From: Pogostemon cablin
Taxonomy: Eukaryota; Streptophyta; Magnoliopsida; Lamiales; Lamiaceae
Length of the DNA: 64,000 nucleotides
Direction of reading: 5' to 3'
Assembly (NCBI GenBank): GCA_023678885.1
Contig: CM042996.1
Coordinates: 11,156,602-11,220,601, forward strand
In this document: one piece after another, positions 43,640 through 54,226 of the stretch
How positions within the stretch are numbered: position 1 is the first letter of the stretch
Layout of the letters: each line of letters opens with the position of its first letter
Program-made: the position numbers and the translations under genes
The notes under the pieces: model-generated
What the model saw: the letters and a program-made list of their open reading frames with translations, nothing else
The model's database searches: none
What the model was told of the DNA's origin: nothing

Positions 43640-45540
43640 AATAAAGGGATACGTACTTCTAGGTGAAAATTATATCCTATTATTACTTCTAGGTACGTCC
43701 ACCCAAAATAAATACTATTAGTTACCAAATTACATTGCACAATCCCAAATATACTCTTTTAATATAATTCTTATCACAAACCATGAAAATTGCAACAGAT
43801 ATTACCTTATCCCCTTTTGTGGCCCGATATGTTAGTGTACAATTACAAGAATTCATTTCACAAATTGAGAAATCCATTTCACCACCGTAAGAGAGGTATC
43901 TCTCCACCGCACAATCTACTACCGCCACCGCTGACAACTCTCCATTTTTCCTTTCGTCTTTTTTACAATTGGAGCCCATCTCTCCCATCTCACAACCATA
44001 CAGTTAGAGTCCATCTTAATTACATGAATTAGGGCCACACCCACAGCCGAGTCCATCTTTCCCTTCGCACTACTTTGAGACAAGTCATAATATTACCCGA
44101 TTTACATCAGGTAAAGCCCCATCTTCTTGTTCTGGTATATTGAAGGTTCCAACTACCATATCAGGACTTGCTCGACTACCTGGAACTTGCCCAACACTCA
44201 TAGGTTCTTCTGAGATACATGAAGCTAAGCACTCAGAGTCTCATATTACAAGTTGCACAACATGATTTTGCACAAGTGGATATACATGCTAAGGGAAAGT
44301 TTTGATCGTGTCTAATATACAACACTCTATCTCTGTACAAGGTAACAAGTCTACATAGTTCAATTTTGTATTTTTTCATTTGGAGCCCTAATTTTAACGA
44401 CATAGTATTACTCTCATAATAATCTCCAAATTTTCACAAACATCTATTCTTATCTTTATGTTTTTTTCTAATTTTCCCAATTTTTTTGACAAAATTTGAG
44501 GCCCTAATTTTGCCCAAGTTGCACGATCCTTTATTCTTGAGGTTGTTATTTCTCCAATTCTTGTTGAATACACTAATGTGTTAAGACAGAGATCTCTTCT
44601 TATTTTATAATTACACCTTATGATCATCTCTAAGTTACTTAAAAATTATTGTTATCTAACTTGGGAGTGATCTATACAGTCGAGAAAGATTTGGAGAAAT
44701 GCAAGCAAGGTTGTGGTGGGAAGAGAACAGAGCCAAGATTCAACAGCAATTCCTTTGATAAATTATTCGCTAGAAAAATATGTACACATATTATGTTGTG
44801 AATAAATATTCATTAGTAGTGCAAAACTATTCACTAATTATGTAGAATTATTCACGCCACCGTTCGCCGGATAAATATTTAAAGAAAATTATGTTGTGCA
44901 AAATTATTCACTAGTTGTATAAAACTATTTACTAGTTGTAGAATTATTCACGCCACCGTTCGCTGAAGAAATATGTAAAGAAAATTATGTTTTGAATTAT
45001 TCACTAGTTGTGTAGAAACTATTCACTAGTTGTGTAGAATTATTCATGCCAACGTTCGCCAGAGAAATATGTAAAGAAAATTATGTTGTGCAAAATTATT
45101 GAGCAAATTTATTCACTGGTTGTAAATAACTATTCACCAGATAAAAATACATAAAGAAAATTATATTGTGCAAAATTATTCAATAATTGAAATCAAAGTT
45201 AAGATTTCGAGAAATAAATTTGTTAAATATATTGATGAAGTTGTTGTTTGGAATAAAAAATATGGCAATTGATTTGCAAAAAATTAGAGTTGTTCATGTG
45301 TATTAATTAATTAATATTAAAAAATTAATATATATAAGTAAAATGTTACGCAAACTAAGAAACCAAGATCATGTGCGATTTTCACCGGAGTATGTTTTTA
45401 AATTTAAATCATTTAAAGGTCACTTGGGTACTTTGTTATATCTTTTTATATCCCATAGTAATATTTTCTAATGAATGTATCTTATAATAATAATCATGTT
45501 GACCTTGTATCTTAGAGTAATTAAGAGACTAAGAAAATTA
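43640..45540. other. About 1.9 kb foreign segment inside element C
   Basis: Element A homology stops just after the polypurine tract and resumes near 45545. The stretch between has no counterpart in A or B. It contains CCGCCACCGC-type and GGAGCCC words, no gene I can support (the open frame at 43722-43988 shows no domain), and the tandem array at 44765-45190. Its ends are not defined, and ACTTCTAGGT is repeated at 43655 and 43685. It is probably an inserted transposon of unknown type. Confidence 0.45.
44765..45190 (+). repeat. Tandem array with TTCACTAGTTGT and CACCGTTCGCC units
   Basis: About four diverged copies of a 110-120 bp unit. The order is GCAAAATTATTCACTAGTTG, a GTAGAATTATTCACGCCACC block, GTTCGC(C/T), then AAATATGTAAAGAAAATTAT. 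The units shorten and decay to the right. Confidence 0.75.
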
Positions 45541-46033
45541 TCGAAAAAACAACGACTATGATCAATACCCCATTCAAAATACAATTGTCCTCAAGTTAGA
45601 TCATGCAACTCTCGTTACATGTAATCTATTCATAGCATACAAGATAAGACCATTACCACAATTCAAATGCTCCATTAACATATTCTCACGGAATTATTTA
45701 TCACTCTCACTCAAGTGTAAAAGATGTACACTTATGGGTTATGATGTTTACGCTCAGATTCAATTCAAATGCATGCGTAACCATAAGCTTGCAAAAAGTC
45801 TCAAGCTCTCCATCACTAAAATTTTGATTCAACAATTTGATCAAAAAGGAGTTTTCTTTTGGATGTAGTGTTCGTTCTTTTGCTAAGGTAGGAAACATAA
45901 GGATAAGTGACTCAAAACTCAGATCAATCAAGAGTGCACTCCATCATAATCTTTCATTCTTCTTACTCACTTCAATTAAGCACAACATCCTCCTCAACTC
46001 TTTTTTTTTCCTTTACTTTTTTTCTTTCTCTTT

Positions 46034-46058
46034 GAGGTACCAGTTTTGGGCACTACCT
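46034..46058 (-). repeat. Conserved GGTACC hairpin box (element C, first copy)
   Basis: AGGTACCAGTTTTGGGCACT followed by ACCT. The LINE begins within a few bases of it, and two more copies lie on the LINE's other side. Confidence 0.7.
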
Positions 46059-46062
46059 GTGA

Positions 46063-48146
46063 ACGATATGTTAATTATTCAAAAACGAGAGGCCGAAGCC
46101 AGTGTCACAATTACATATAATTTAAAACTCCACAGACGGAACAACCAAAGAAAAGTACGCCTATCTAGATAGCAAATGCTCAAATCTAATTACATGCATA
46201 AGAATGGAATTAGTCAAGCCATCAGTAGAAGGTCGGGCACCCTCGAAGAGCGCTTCGTTCCGAGCCTTCCATATGAGGAAGACGCTTCCGTAGAGAGCAA
46301 GCGTCCACCTCCTCCTCTCACGAACATGCACACGCCGGTCCTTGCTGAGCCACTTGAAGCCGGCCTTCAAAGTGGTAACCTGTCTCCTCCACTCCACTTC
46401 ATGTCTAACCCGGTTCCATACATGCTTCATGAAGGGACACCCGAAGAAGAGATGGTCTCTCGATTCGGGAGCCCCCACGCACAGCGCGCACTCGACCGGG
46501 CCCTCGTAGTGTCTCCATCTGTCCATGGTGAGCAGGCGGTTCCTCACCGCGATCCACATCCTGAACGAATGCTTCTGCGGGACCCATGAACTCCATAACT
46601 TCTTGTAGATAGGCTGTACCGGCATAGAGTGTGAGACGAGCCAATACAGCTTACCCACTCAAAGTCTTCCCATCTCCGAGCACGAGGCAATAGTGGTAAC
46701 AATGTCGCCTCCAATCCGTGCTCTGACCCTGTCCCTCGCACGAAGTATATCCTTCCACACAATTGAGGCGCTGTAGTTCACCTCAACATCTCAGCACGAA
46801 GAAGACTGCAGATAAATGACATTAATCCATTTGATCCATAGGGACTTCTTCTCTTGATGTACGTCCCACAGTACTCCACACAGGGCTGCATCGTTCAGCA
46901 GGTCAATTCCCCTAAGTCCCAGGCCACCTTGTTCCTTAGGGAGAGTGACCTCCTCCCAACGAACTGTACCCCGTGGGGTTCCCCAAAGGAATTTGCGTAT
47001 CATTCTCTCAATTCTATCCACAATTCCCTTGGGGATCTTGACCATAGCCATCCAGAAGTTTAGCAGGCCATACACAACCGATCGGATGAGTTCCAATCGG
47101 CCAGCGTACGACAACAGGTGTGTGAACCATCCTCTGATCAGATTAGTTATCTGCGTGATGAGCGGCTCAAACGCAGACTCCCTGAGCTTGCTTCCCTGTA
47201 GCGGTATTCCCAAATAACGTACAGGAAAGGTACCTTCCTGATAAGGCAGTACCTCACGGATAGCCTGCTCCTCATCCTCTGGAACCCCTGCCATGAACAG
47301 ATGAGACTTATCTGCACTAACCTCCAACCCTGACATACGAGCAAACTGATCAAGTGCCCTGGCTACAACCTATGCCGAAGATCGGTTACCATAAGCAAAT
47401 ATAATCAAATCATTCGCAAACGCCAGATGTGTGACTCCCACCTTCGCACAGTGTCTAGAGTGGTACTTATAATTATCCGTCACGGTCATTCTCCTGAAGA
47501 GACGGGAGAAGTAATCCATGCACAGGACAAATAATAAGGACGACAGCGGATCACCCTGACGCAAGCCTCTCTTACCATCAAAATAACCCTCAGGTGTGCC
47601 GTTGACAAGAATGGAGAATGAGGTGGTGGTGACACATTCCATGATCCATCCTATCATACGCTGAGGAAATTTCAACCCCGTAAGCACTCCACGCAGAAAC
47701 CCCCAGTCCACCGAATCATAAGCCTTCTTTATATCAACTTTGATGACCATTCTCCTATACTGACGGTGCCTAGCCCACCCATAATTCTTCACTATCTCCT
47801 GGGCGAGCATTACATAGTCCCTCAGTCTTCGGTTTTTCACGAAGCCAAAGTGATTCTCCGCCACCAAGTCCTCCATCAGGTCCGTCATTCGCGTCACAAT
47901 GATACGAGATATAATTTTGTAGATCACATTGCAACACGAAATCGGACAAAGTCCCTGACAGTAGGGTCATGCTTGCCTTTAGGGATTAGTGTAATAAACG
48001 TGGCATTCATCTGTCGCAGCAGCTGCCCGGAATGGAAGAACTCCTGAACAGCGGCCACAACGTCCGAACCAACCACATCCCACGCGTCCCTAAAGAAGAC
48101 TGCCGTGTACCCATCCGGCCCGGGGGCCTTGTCACCGTTCATACTT
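46063..48146 (-). mobile_element. 5'-truncated L1-type LINE (non-LTR retrotransposon) pseudogene
   Basis: Four minus-strand frames give the order expected for plant L1 ORF2. 48142-47924 is the start of reverse transcriptase (GDKAPGPDGY, then LIPKG). 47927-47370 is the core (NHFGFVKNRRLRDY, VDIKKAYDSVDW, GLRQGDPLSSLLF). 47336-46791 is the thumb region (RYLGIPLQGSKL...KFLWG). 46658-46161 is the zf-RVT-type C-terminus (RNRLLTMDRW, C-X2-C, HLFFGCPF). The catalytic FADD box reads FAND near 47410, so one catalytic aspartate is lost. Endonuclease, ORF1 and the 5' end are missing, as is usual when reverse transcription stops early. No poly(A) tail is obvious at the left end. Confidence 0.92.
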
Positions 48147-48149
48147 CAT

Positions 48150-48218
48150 AGGGTACTAGATTTAAGCACTACCCTAGGATATTTGATTAAATGAAGTACT
48201 AGATTTAAGCACTACTCC
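48150..48218 (-). repeat. Conserved GGTACC hairpin box (element C, two copies)
   Basis: GGGTACTAGATTTAAGCACT with ACCCT (48150-48174), and AAGTACTAGATTTAAGCACT with ACTCC (about 48194-48218). Confidence 0.7.
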
Positions 48219-48770
48219 ATGATTTTCCTTAAATGCATTTTCAAGCTCAATCACTGTTTCAACATCAATTTCATTCCTTCCCAAGTTGTTATCAAACTCC
48301 ATCAACACACTTTGAAAATGTGTAATTTCAAGTAAGACATGAGGTAAGTTCTAGAATACACACATAAGAACGATACTCACCAAAAAAGAAATATCATGTG
48401 ATTATATAACATGATCAACAAGGCTCAAAATCTCACATGGATTTTTAACAAGTAACAAAGCACTTTCATGGTAAGTAATACCCCACAAGTACACATAGAA
48501 CTTCATACCACAATATAACTCAAGTACAATTCCTTCATCAATTTCAAGAGCATATGAATTTCAAGCACAATTTAAAACCACAAGCTCATATGGAAATCAT
48601 CATCGATTGTTTTCTAATGCCTTCGATGAAGGTAGAGAGAAACGAAAAAAGTGAAAAGAAAATGAGAGTCAATGATCCAAATACATTTTTTAGATTTTTG
48701 TTACTTATATATGACATGTCAATGGATTTGAGTCGACCTGTTTTTGGTATCCAACATGTTACACGTTAGA

Positions 48771-49005
48771 TTTTGCATTATATATGTTGTACATTAATAT
48801 GCACAAAATACACATGAGATCCTCTATATCATTTTGTATATGATTTCATATACCACTAATTGTATGATTAACATGTAAAAGGGGAAAAATTCATCCATTG
48901 ACTTAAGGGTTTATATTTTCTACTAGAGTATATAATATTCTTCTCTTCCCATATTATTTATTCATTAATATTATACAAGAATACAATACTATATGAAACC
49001 AGTTT
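48771..49005. other. Short AT-rich stretch, nothing recognised
   Basis: It lies between the fading end of element C and the foldback element. No motif could be assigned. Confidence 0.4.
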
Positions 49006-49115
49006 GGGATCCCTTATTCCACATTTATGTTCTATCTGATGTTCCAACACACTAGATGGAAGACAAATCATCACTTTACAAAAAAGTAAATTTTGCCAGA
49101 TGGAAGATACATCAT

Positions 49116-50670
49116 TGATTAGCCATAACTTGTAGTCGGGTTGATCAATTCAAGAATTTATCGAACCACAGGGAGGTCGATGCTAGAACTTAAGCGAGAT
49201 CACGCTTATCGCAATGTTATAGAGACTAAACAATGATTGGTTTTTGAAACACAACTAAATAACAATTACTAAAGCAAGTAATGGTAGCAAATAAAATAGT
49301 AAAAGATGAGTGGTTTTCCAAGTTAAGTAAAAGTGAGATTAACAACACTAATGAAGTGGTAATTCAAGGATTCATGCATTAAACTCATATGTATCAAGGG
49401 TTAAGATTAAGGGCCAACACATATATCACCTACACTTCCTCTCGAAATGCATAGGATGTAGATCATTTTCACAATCTCAAAAGAGCTTAAAGATTGATTC
49501 TCAATTAAACTATTCCAACTAGGTACTAAGTTCAATTAAAGAGTCCCTTCACATAATTAATTGACTTCTCAATCTAATTAATCATATGTTCTATCAATGA
49601 GTTCTAAATCCTAAAGGATTTCTCAATCTCTTTACAATTTATAGTGAACATGAGGTGTTTGATGAAATGATTCACTCAACTATCCTAAGCATATAATTGA
49701 TCTCTCAATCTAATCATATATTTAGAACAATCAAACACACAAAACATCATAGATCTCAAGATATTAAGCATCAATGATAGAAAATCAAATATCCCAATCA
49801 ACATATGAATTTAATTACATAGATCCACAAATTATCCAACAACTTTCATGTTGCTAATCTCACAAGGGAGATTAGCCTACAATCTTCATAAGATCCTTAA
49901 CATAGATATTAGAAACCTTACAAATCATGGTAAACTATAGGATTAACACAAAATTGGAAAGAAAACTCCCTTGGATTGGATCCAATTGAATCTCCTTTCT
50001 TCCTTTGGTGATCACCCTCTCTTCCTTGCTTCTTCACTTGATTTGGATGGACTTTATGGTGAGATGATGATGGAGTGATTAGATGGATGAATTTGATGAA
50101 GGATATGGTGTAAAATGAAGGAATTGGTATGGGAGGTGTGTGAGCAGCTGAATTTTGAATTCTTATCCATCAAAATGTTGAATGAATTGTATATATACTT
50201 CTTGGAGACCTTCTAGAAGATGTGTAAAAAATTCCTGTTCTGGCACCGACACGACTCGTGTGCCGCAGCACGAGTCGCGTTGTGTCAGGGTTTATCAGTT
50301 AACCTTTACTCAAGACGACACACGAGTCATGTGCTGACGCACGGCCAGTGGGTGGGCATGTTGGATGAATTGATGTCCCCGCACGGCTTCCCCTTACAGG
50401 CCCGTGTTGACTACACGGGCTGTGTGCTGCGACACGACTCGTGCGCCTGACACGGGCAGCCGTGTTGCTGCTACCCCGATTCTTCTTCTTCGTTTCATCT
50501 TCCGTCTCCGTTTTTGCTCCCTTTTCACCTGTTTTATATATGATTTAGTTCATTCACACTCAATTCCATAAAAACACATAACTTCACCGAAAAGCACATG
50601 AATACTGATAAAAATACACGAAAACATATGTAAAAAGACACTAAAATTTAAGTGAAAATATCACTCATCA
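49116..50670 (-). mobile_element. Solo LTR (family D, Athila/Tat-like), 1555 bp
   Basis: On the minus strand it begins TGATGAGTGATATTTTC and ends GGCTAATCA. ATCAT lies on both sides (49111-49115 and 50671-50675), a perfect 5-bp duplication. No internal region is present, so it formed by recombination between two LTRs. It resembles LTRs A and C in layout: TGATGAG start, palindromic-word array, TATA, then a region with ACCACAGGGAGGTCG where A has TTCCCACTGAGAC. The TATA candidate GTATATATAC is at 50189-50198. Confidence 0.88.
50236..50470. repeat. Palindromic-word array in solo LTR D
   Basis: CACGACTCGTG, GCACGAGTCGCG, CACACGAGTCATGTG and GACACGACTCGTGCG recur with GACACGGGC and CGTGTTG variants. 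The array is GC-rich in an AT-rich surrounding and lies about 40 bp upstream of the TATA candidate in element orientation. The open frame at 50220-50450 runs through the array and is not a gene. Confidence 0.8.
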
Positions 50671-50803
50671 ATCATCACTTACAAAATTTAAATTTTGCCA
50701 GATGAAAGATACATCATCACTTTTTTGTAAAGTGATGATGTGTCTTCCATCTGGTGTGTAAGAACACCAGATGAACACAAATGTGGAACAGTGGATCTGT
50801 TCT

Positions 50804-51430
50804 CCATGAAACCGACCGCAAAAACAGAGGGAAAACTAAGTAATGACTTCTAACTAACGGCACTCTCAGTTATGAAGAAATATGAGATATTTTGGTGATA
50901 TCGATAATTTTCAAACATCGCCATAATAAGCATTAGAAACTCCAAGTAATAAAGTTTTAAGAGTAAGTTTTGTGTCACCCTGTTTTAGGATTGAGATTTT
51001 TAATACAAATAAAAAATAATATATATGAAATAAAAGCCATACTCCGTTTATTTTCTAATTAAAACATAGTATTAATTTTATCTTTTTCATTTAACTCATT
51101 ACAAAGTACAAATTAATGATTATTTCTTTTATAATAAAGATTGTCTTAAAATTGCATAACAAAATTTAATAAAGTTACAAAAAAGTAGTTGTCATTAATT
51201 ACTTTATTTATTAAAAACACGGGTAAAATTAAGGATAAAATAATATCCAAATTAAAACTCACATTAAATATTGGCACATATCACTTATTTTAATATGATA
51301 TTTTATCTTATACTCCACTTTTTAAATTATTTCATCTTTGTATTCAATCTTTATAATGTTTTCCAATTTAATTTAACAGTGATTTGTTATATTATGAAAC
51401 ATCAAATAAAAACACAAAAGAATTCAATCC
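50804..51430. other. AT-rich intergenic stretch, nothing recognised
   Basis: No gene or repeat could be supported. It ends with AATCC (51426-51430), the left target duplication of the Copia-derived element. Confidence 0.5.
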
Positions 51431-51682
51431 TGTTGGGCCCTGTTGGCCCAAATGTTGGTGTTCAAATTCTCAAAGTATTGGGCCACATGTATTTGACCCA
51501 TAGCCTTACACCAACAGCCCTTATCAACCCCAATTCGTGAGCCCCAACGTGGGTGTAGGCGGGAAACGTTACTCTTTGTGAGTAACAGATGAATCTGAGC
51601 ACCTCCGCTACGCCAGCACCTCCGATGAAGCTCCGGCGAAGACAACCGGAGGGACGATGAGGACGATCGCATCCACCCAACA
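51431..51682 (+). repeat. 5' LTR of the Copia-derived element
   Basis: It begins TGTTGGGCCCTGTTGG and ends CACCCAACA. It differs from the 3' LTR at about a dozen or more positions. Confidence 0.9.
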
Positions 51683-51683
51683 G

Positions 51684-51695
51684 TGGTATCAGAGC
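51684..51695 (+). other. Primer-binding site, tRNA-iMet type (Copia-derived element)
   Basis: TGGTATCAGAGC begins one base after the LTR. Confidence 0.9.
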
Positions 51696-52639
51696 GAGGT
51701 CGGCCATCTGTCAGGTGCTGCTGTGCGCCACCATCTGTCCACCGTCCTTGTCCGCTGCTATTCCGTCGCCGCCGGAGTTGAGGAACGGGGTTTGTCGCCG
51801 TATCCGCCGCTCGCCAGACATCCAATCGACTCGCAGAATCTGCTCGATGGTGCTAGGGTTCCGTCGCTGCCAGCTGCTTGTTGCCGCCGCCAGCCTGCTG
51901 GTTTAGTCAGACCCGTAGCCCGTTGTTCATCGTTGCGCAGTAGTTCATCCACCGGATCTGCTCGCTATCCGAATGCTGCCTCCTGTCAGCCACCGGATGC
52001 CGTCGTTAGGTCTTCCGGCGGGTGGAGGTATGGAATCGGGCTGTCCGTTCGCTCGTCCATTGAATCTGTTCGTTGTCCAAATGCCACCTCCTGTCCGCCG
52101 CTGGACGTCGTCGCTTGGACAGCCGTCGTTAGGGCTTTCGGCGGGTGAAGGTGTGGAATCGAGGCTGTCCATTCGCTATACGTCAATCGAAAGAGCGACA
52201 GTCGCCGGAAGCTGCTGCTCACCATTCGTCGCCGTCTGTCTGCCGCCGACCGCCGTCCGTGGCTCCGATCAGATCAGTTCTGACAGCCGGTGTTCGTCCA
52301 CCACTTCAGGGAAGTTTTTCATTATGTTAACTTTGTGTTTTCGTTTATTGATGTGTTCAGTTCTTATTTTGTTTAAACTCCTTTTCTGTGTGATGCCTGA
52401 GGCGGCTGGTCCTCATTTATGTTTGTGATTTCTTTGCTATAGAATTAGGGATTTTTTGTGATTTGTGGCCTGGATTGGTCCATTTCTGTGGTATCTCTAG
52501 TTTTTTATTTGCTTGAAATTGTGAGTTTTCTATCTGTGTGATTGTGTTTGAATTGTGAGTTTTTTCTAAATTGAGTTCTTTTCCAAGCCCTAAGATAGCA
52601 TTTGCTCACCTGTGTGTGTGATTGTATTTTTTCTTGAAT

Positions 52640-52756
52640 ATGTGTGAGTCGATTCACTCAACTTTAAGCACCTATGCTTCTCCTAATGCATTTGGACAAG
52701 GAGACTTCAATATCTGGAAACAGAAGATGAAGTATGAGGGGTGTTCAAAGCTGTGA
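52640..52756 (+). pseudogene. Truncated Copia gag stub (38 codons)
   Basis: From an ATG at 52640 the frame reads a short serine/threonine-rich start and then FGQGDFNIWKQKMKYEG before a TGA. The G-x-(N/D)-(F/Y)-x-x-W-K-x-x-M pattern is the beginning of plant Copia Gag. The remaining 900 bp up to the purine tract holds repetitive T-rich filler with CTTTGTG and TATGTGA words and no Pol. Confidence 0.75.
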
Positions 52757-53643
52757 ATGACTCTTATGATTAAGAGATAATTTTTTTGCGAATTATTTGT
52801 GCCTTTTAAAATCTTGTGGGTGTTTTTAATTGGCTAGTTAATTCTGCATGTGATTAGGAAATTTATATTTCTATATTACTTCACTTTGAATCTATATGCT
52901 TCTTTGTGAATTTGTGTTGCTCTTTGAAATTATGTGTTTTCTTTGTGTGAGAAACTTGTTAGAAATTTGTTTTCTTTGTTTTGTGCTTGTTTATGTGTTA
53001 AACTTACTAGGTTTTAGGCTGCTCCTAGTGAGGTGGAGTAATATTTGCATTCGTGTTATCTTTATGCTTTTGTGCCTAGTCTACATGCTTATTTGTTTCT
53101 CTTAGTGAGGTGGAGCATGTTGTGTGCATTTGAATGCATGTGTAACATTTGATTATTAATTATTGTGTGTACTTCTGTATGAAGTGTCTGTGTGACTTTT
53201 AAATGCTATAGCTTGAGTGTCTATGTGACTTTTAAATGCTATAACTTGTTTGTCTATGTGACTAAACTATGTGTCTTTAAAATTTTGTATTCTATTCTGT
53301 GTGATAAATGTATGAATTGTGTATTCATGATCTTAGTGATCTTATGTTAGCTTTGTGCTTGCTTTACTTGTTCTATGTGAACTGTTCGTGTGTCATGAGA
53401 ACTGTGAGTTCTAATCTATGTGATTACATGACTATGTAAACTTTGTGTTTTCTTAAGAGCTTTGTGCTTTGTTCTTTTATCTTTGTGATAATGTGAACTT
53501 TTGTGACTGTGTGTCAAATTTCTGGATCTTGCATCTAACTTTGTGTTTTTTGTTTTGCAGGTGTTCGGGAAAATGTGCGATGATGAATTCCTAGATGAAC
53601 TCGATGGTGGATGATTTGGGCCAAGGTGGAGATTTGTTGGTCC

Positions 53644-53895
53644 CGTTGGGCCCTGTTGGCCCAGATGTTGGTCTTCAAATTCTCAAAGTATTGGGCCACA
53701 TATGTTTGGCCCATAGCCTTACACCAACAGCCCTTATCAACCCCAATTTGTGAGCCCCAACATGGGTGTGGGCAAGAAACATTACTCTTTGTGAGTAACA
53801 GAGGAATCTGAGCACCTCCGCTAAGCCACCATCTCCGGCGGAGCTCCTGCGAAGACAACCGGAGGGACGATGAGGACGACTGCATCCACCCAACA
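53644..53895 (+). repeat. 3' LTR of the Copia-derived element
   Basis: 252 bp. The first base is C instead of T (CGTTGGGCC); it ends CACCCAACA. AATCC follows. Confidence 0.9.
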
Positions 53896-54147
53896 AATCC
53901 CTTAATTATTATACTCCTATTATTAAAAAAAAAATTAAGAACGTGGTCCCCTATACGATGCGTCAAACAGTTAAATAATGGGCAAACGAAACTGGCAAAG
54001 GTAGAAAGATCCCATCCTTGACTTTGAATTAATTAAAGAGAAAAAATATGACATTAATTATAAGTTGAGCGTCACTCACATAATTAATGAAACGAGATGG
54101 TGCATCGCACGTAAAACTACGCGTTAGTCAATATAAGAACCATCAAC

Positions 54148-54156
54148 TATATATAT
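54148..54156 (+). promoter_or_regulatory. Candidate TATA box of the pectin methylesterase gene
   Basis: TATATATAT lies about 75 bp before the ATG and is followed by a CT-rich leader (ATCTCTCTTTC). The proximal promoter between the Copia LTR and the gene is 331 bp long. Confidence 0.6.
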
Positions 54157-54226
54157 TCCACCTAATATCTCTCTTTCAAACGCCCACAGTATCAATACAC
54201 TTTCCCACCATAATACTAAACAACTC

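Larger units (their letters stand above)
35410..48770 (-). mobile_element. Athila/Tat-like non-autonomous element C, heavily interrupted
   Basis: The minus-strand 3' LTR lies at the left, in two halves (35410-36163 and 42574-43600) separated by element B. The polypurine tract (CCCCCAAACTTAC) follows at 43603. The interior aligns with element A in blocks: 45590-46058 with about 3400-3770 (shared GCGTAACCATAAGCTTG), and 48330-48500 with about 4140-4260 (shared AGTTCTAGAATAC and AAATCTCACATGG). A LINE and about 1.9 kb of unrelated DNA have inserted. Similarity fades near 48560-48770, and I found no 5' LTR or primer site, so the 5' end is probably lost. Confidence 0.7.
49006..50803. mobile_element. 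Foldback element interrupted by a solo LTR
   Basis: The left arm (49006-49115) and right arm (50676-50803) are inverted copies. CCACATTTATGTTC / GAACACAAATGTGG, CTAGATGGAAGAC / GTCTTCCATCTGG and CATCACTTTACAAAAAAGT / CTTTTTTGTAAAGTGATG recur in reverse order. The right arm also folds on itself. Without the LTR it is about 240 bp. It is a MITE-like non-autonomous DNA element; the outermost bases (GGGATCCCTTATTCC versus ACAGATCCACTGTTCC) are approximate. Confidence 0.68.
51431..53895 (+). mobile_element. Short Copia-derived LTR element (2465 bp)
   Basis: 252-bp LTRs (51431-51682 and 53644-53895), with TGTTGGG...CCCAACA ends, flank a 1961-bp interior. AATCC is duplicated on both sides (51426-51430 and 53896-53900). 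There is a tRNA-iMet primer site, a Copia-style purine tract (CCAAGGTGGAGATTTGTTGG before the 3' LTR) and a 38-codon gag stub. No protease, integrase or reverse transcriptase is present. The first 700 bp of the interior is GC-rich leader. It ends 331 bp before the pectin methylesterase ATG. Confidence 0.9.

Noticed and set aside
43722..43988. 88-codon minus-strand frame as a gene
   Set aside because: No domain, no promoter or splice context, and it lies in an unclassified inserted segment.
46176..46589. 137-codon plus-strand frame
   Set aside because: It is antisense to the LINE zf-RVT region, a shadow of that frame.
51657..52148. 163-codon frame starting in the 5' LTR of the Copia-derived element
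   Set aside because: It crosses the LTR and primer site and lies in a GC-rich leader where long frames appear on both strands. No domain was seen.
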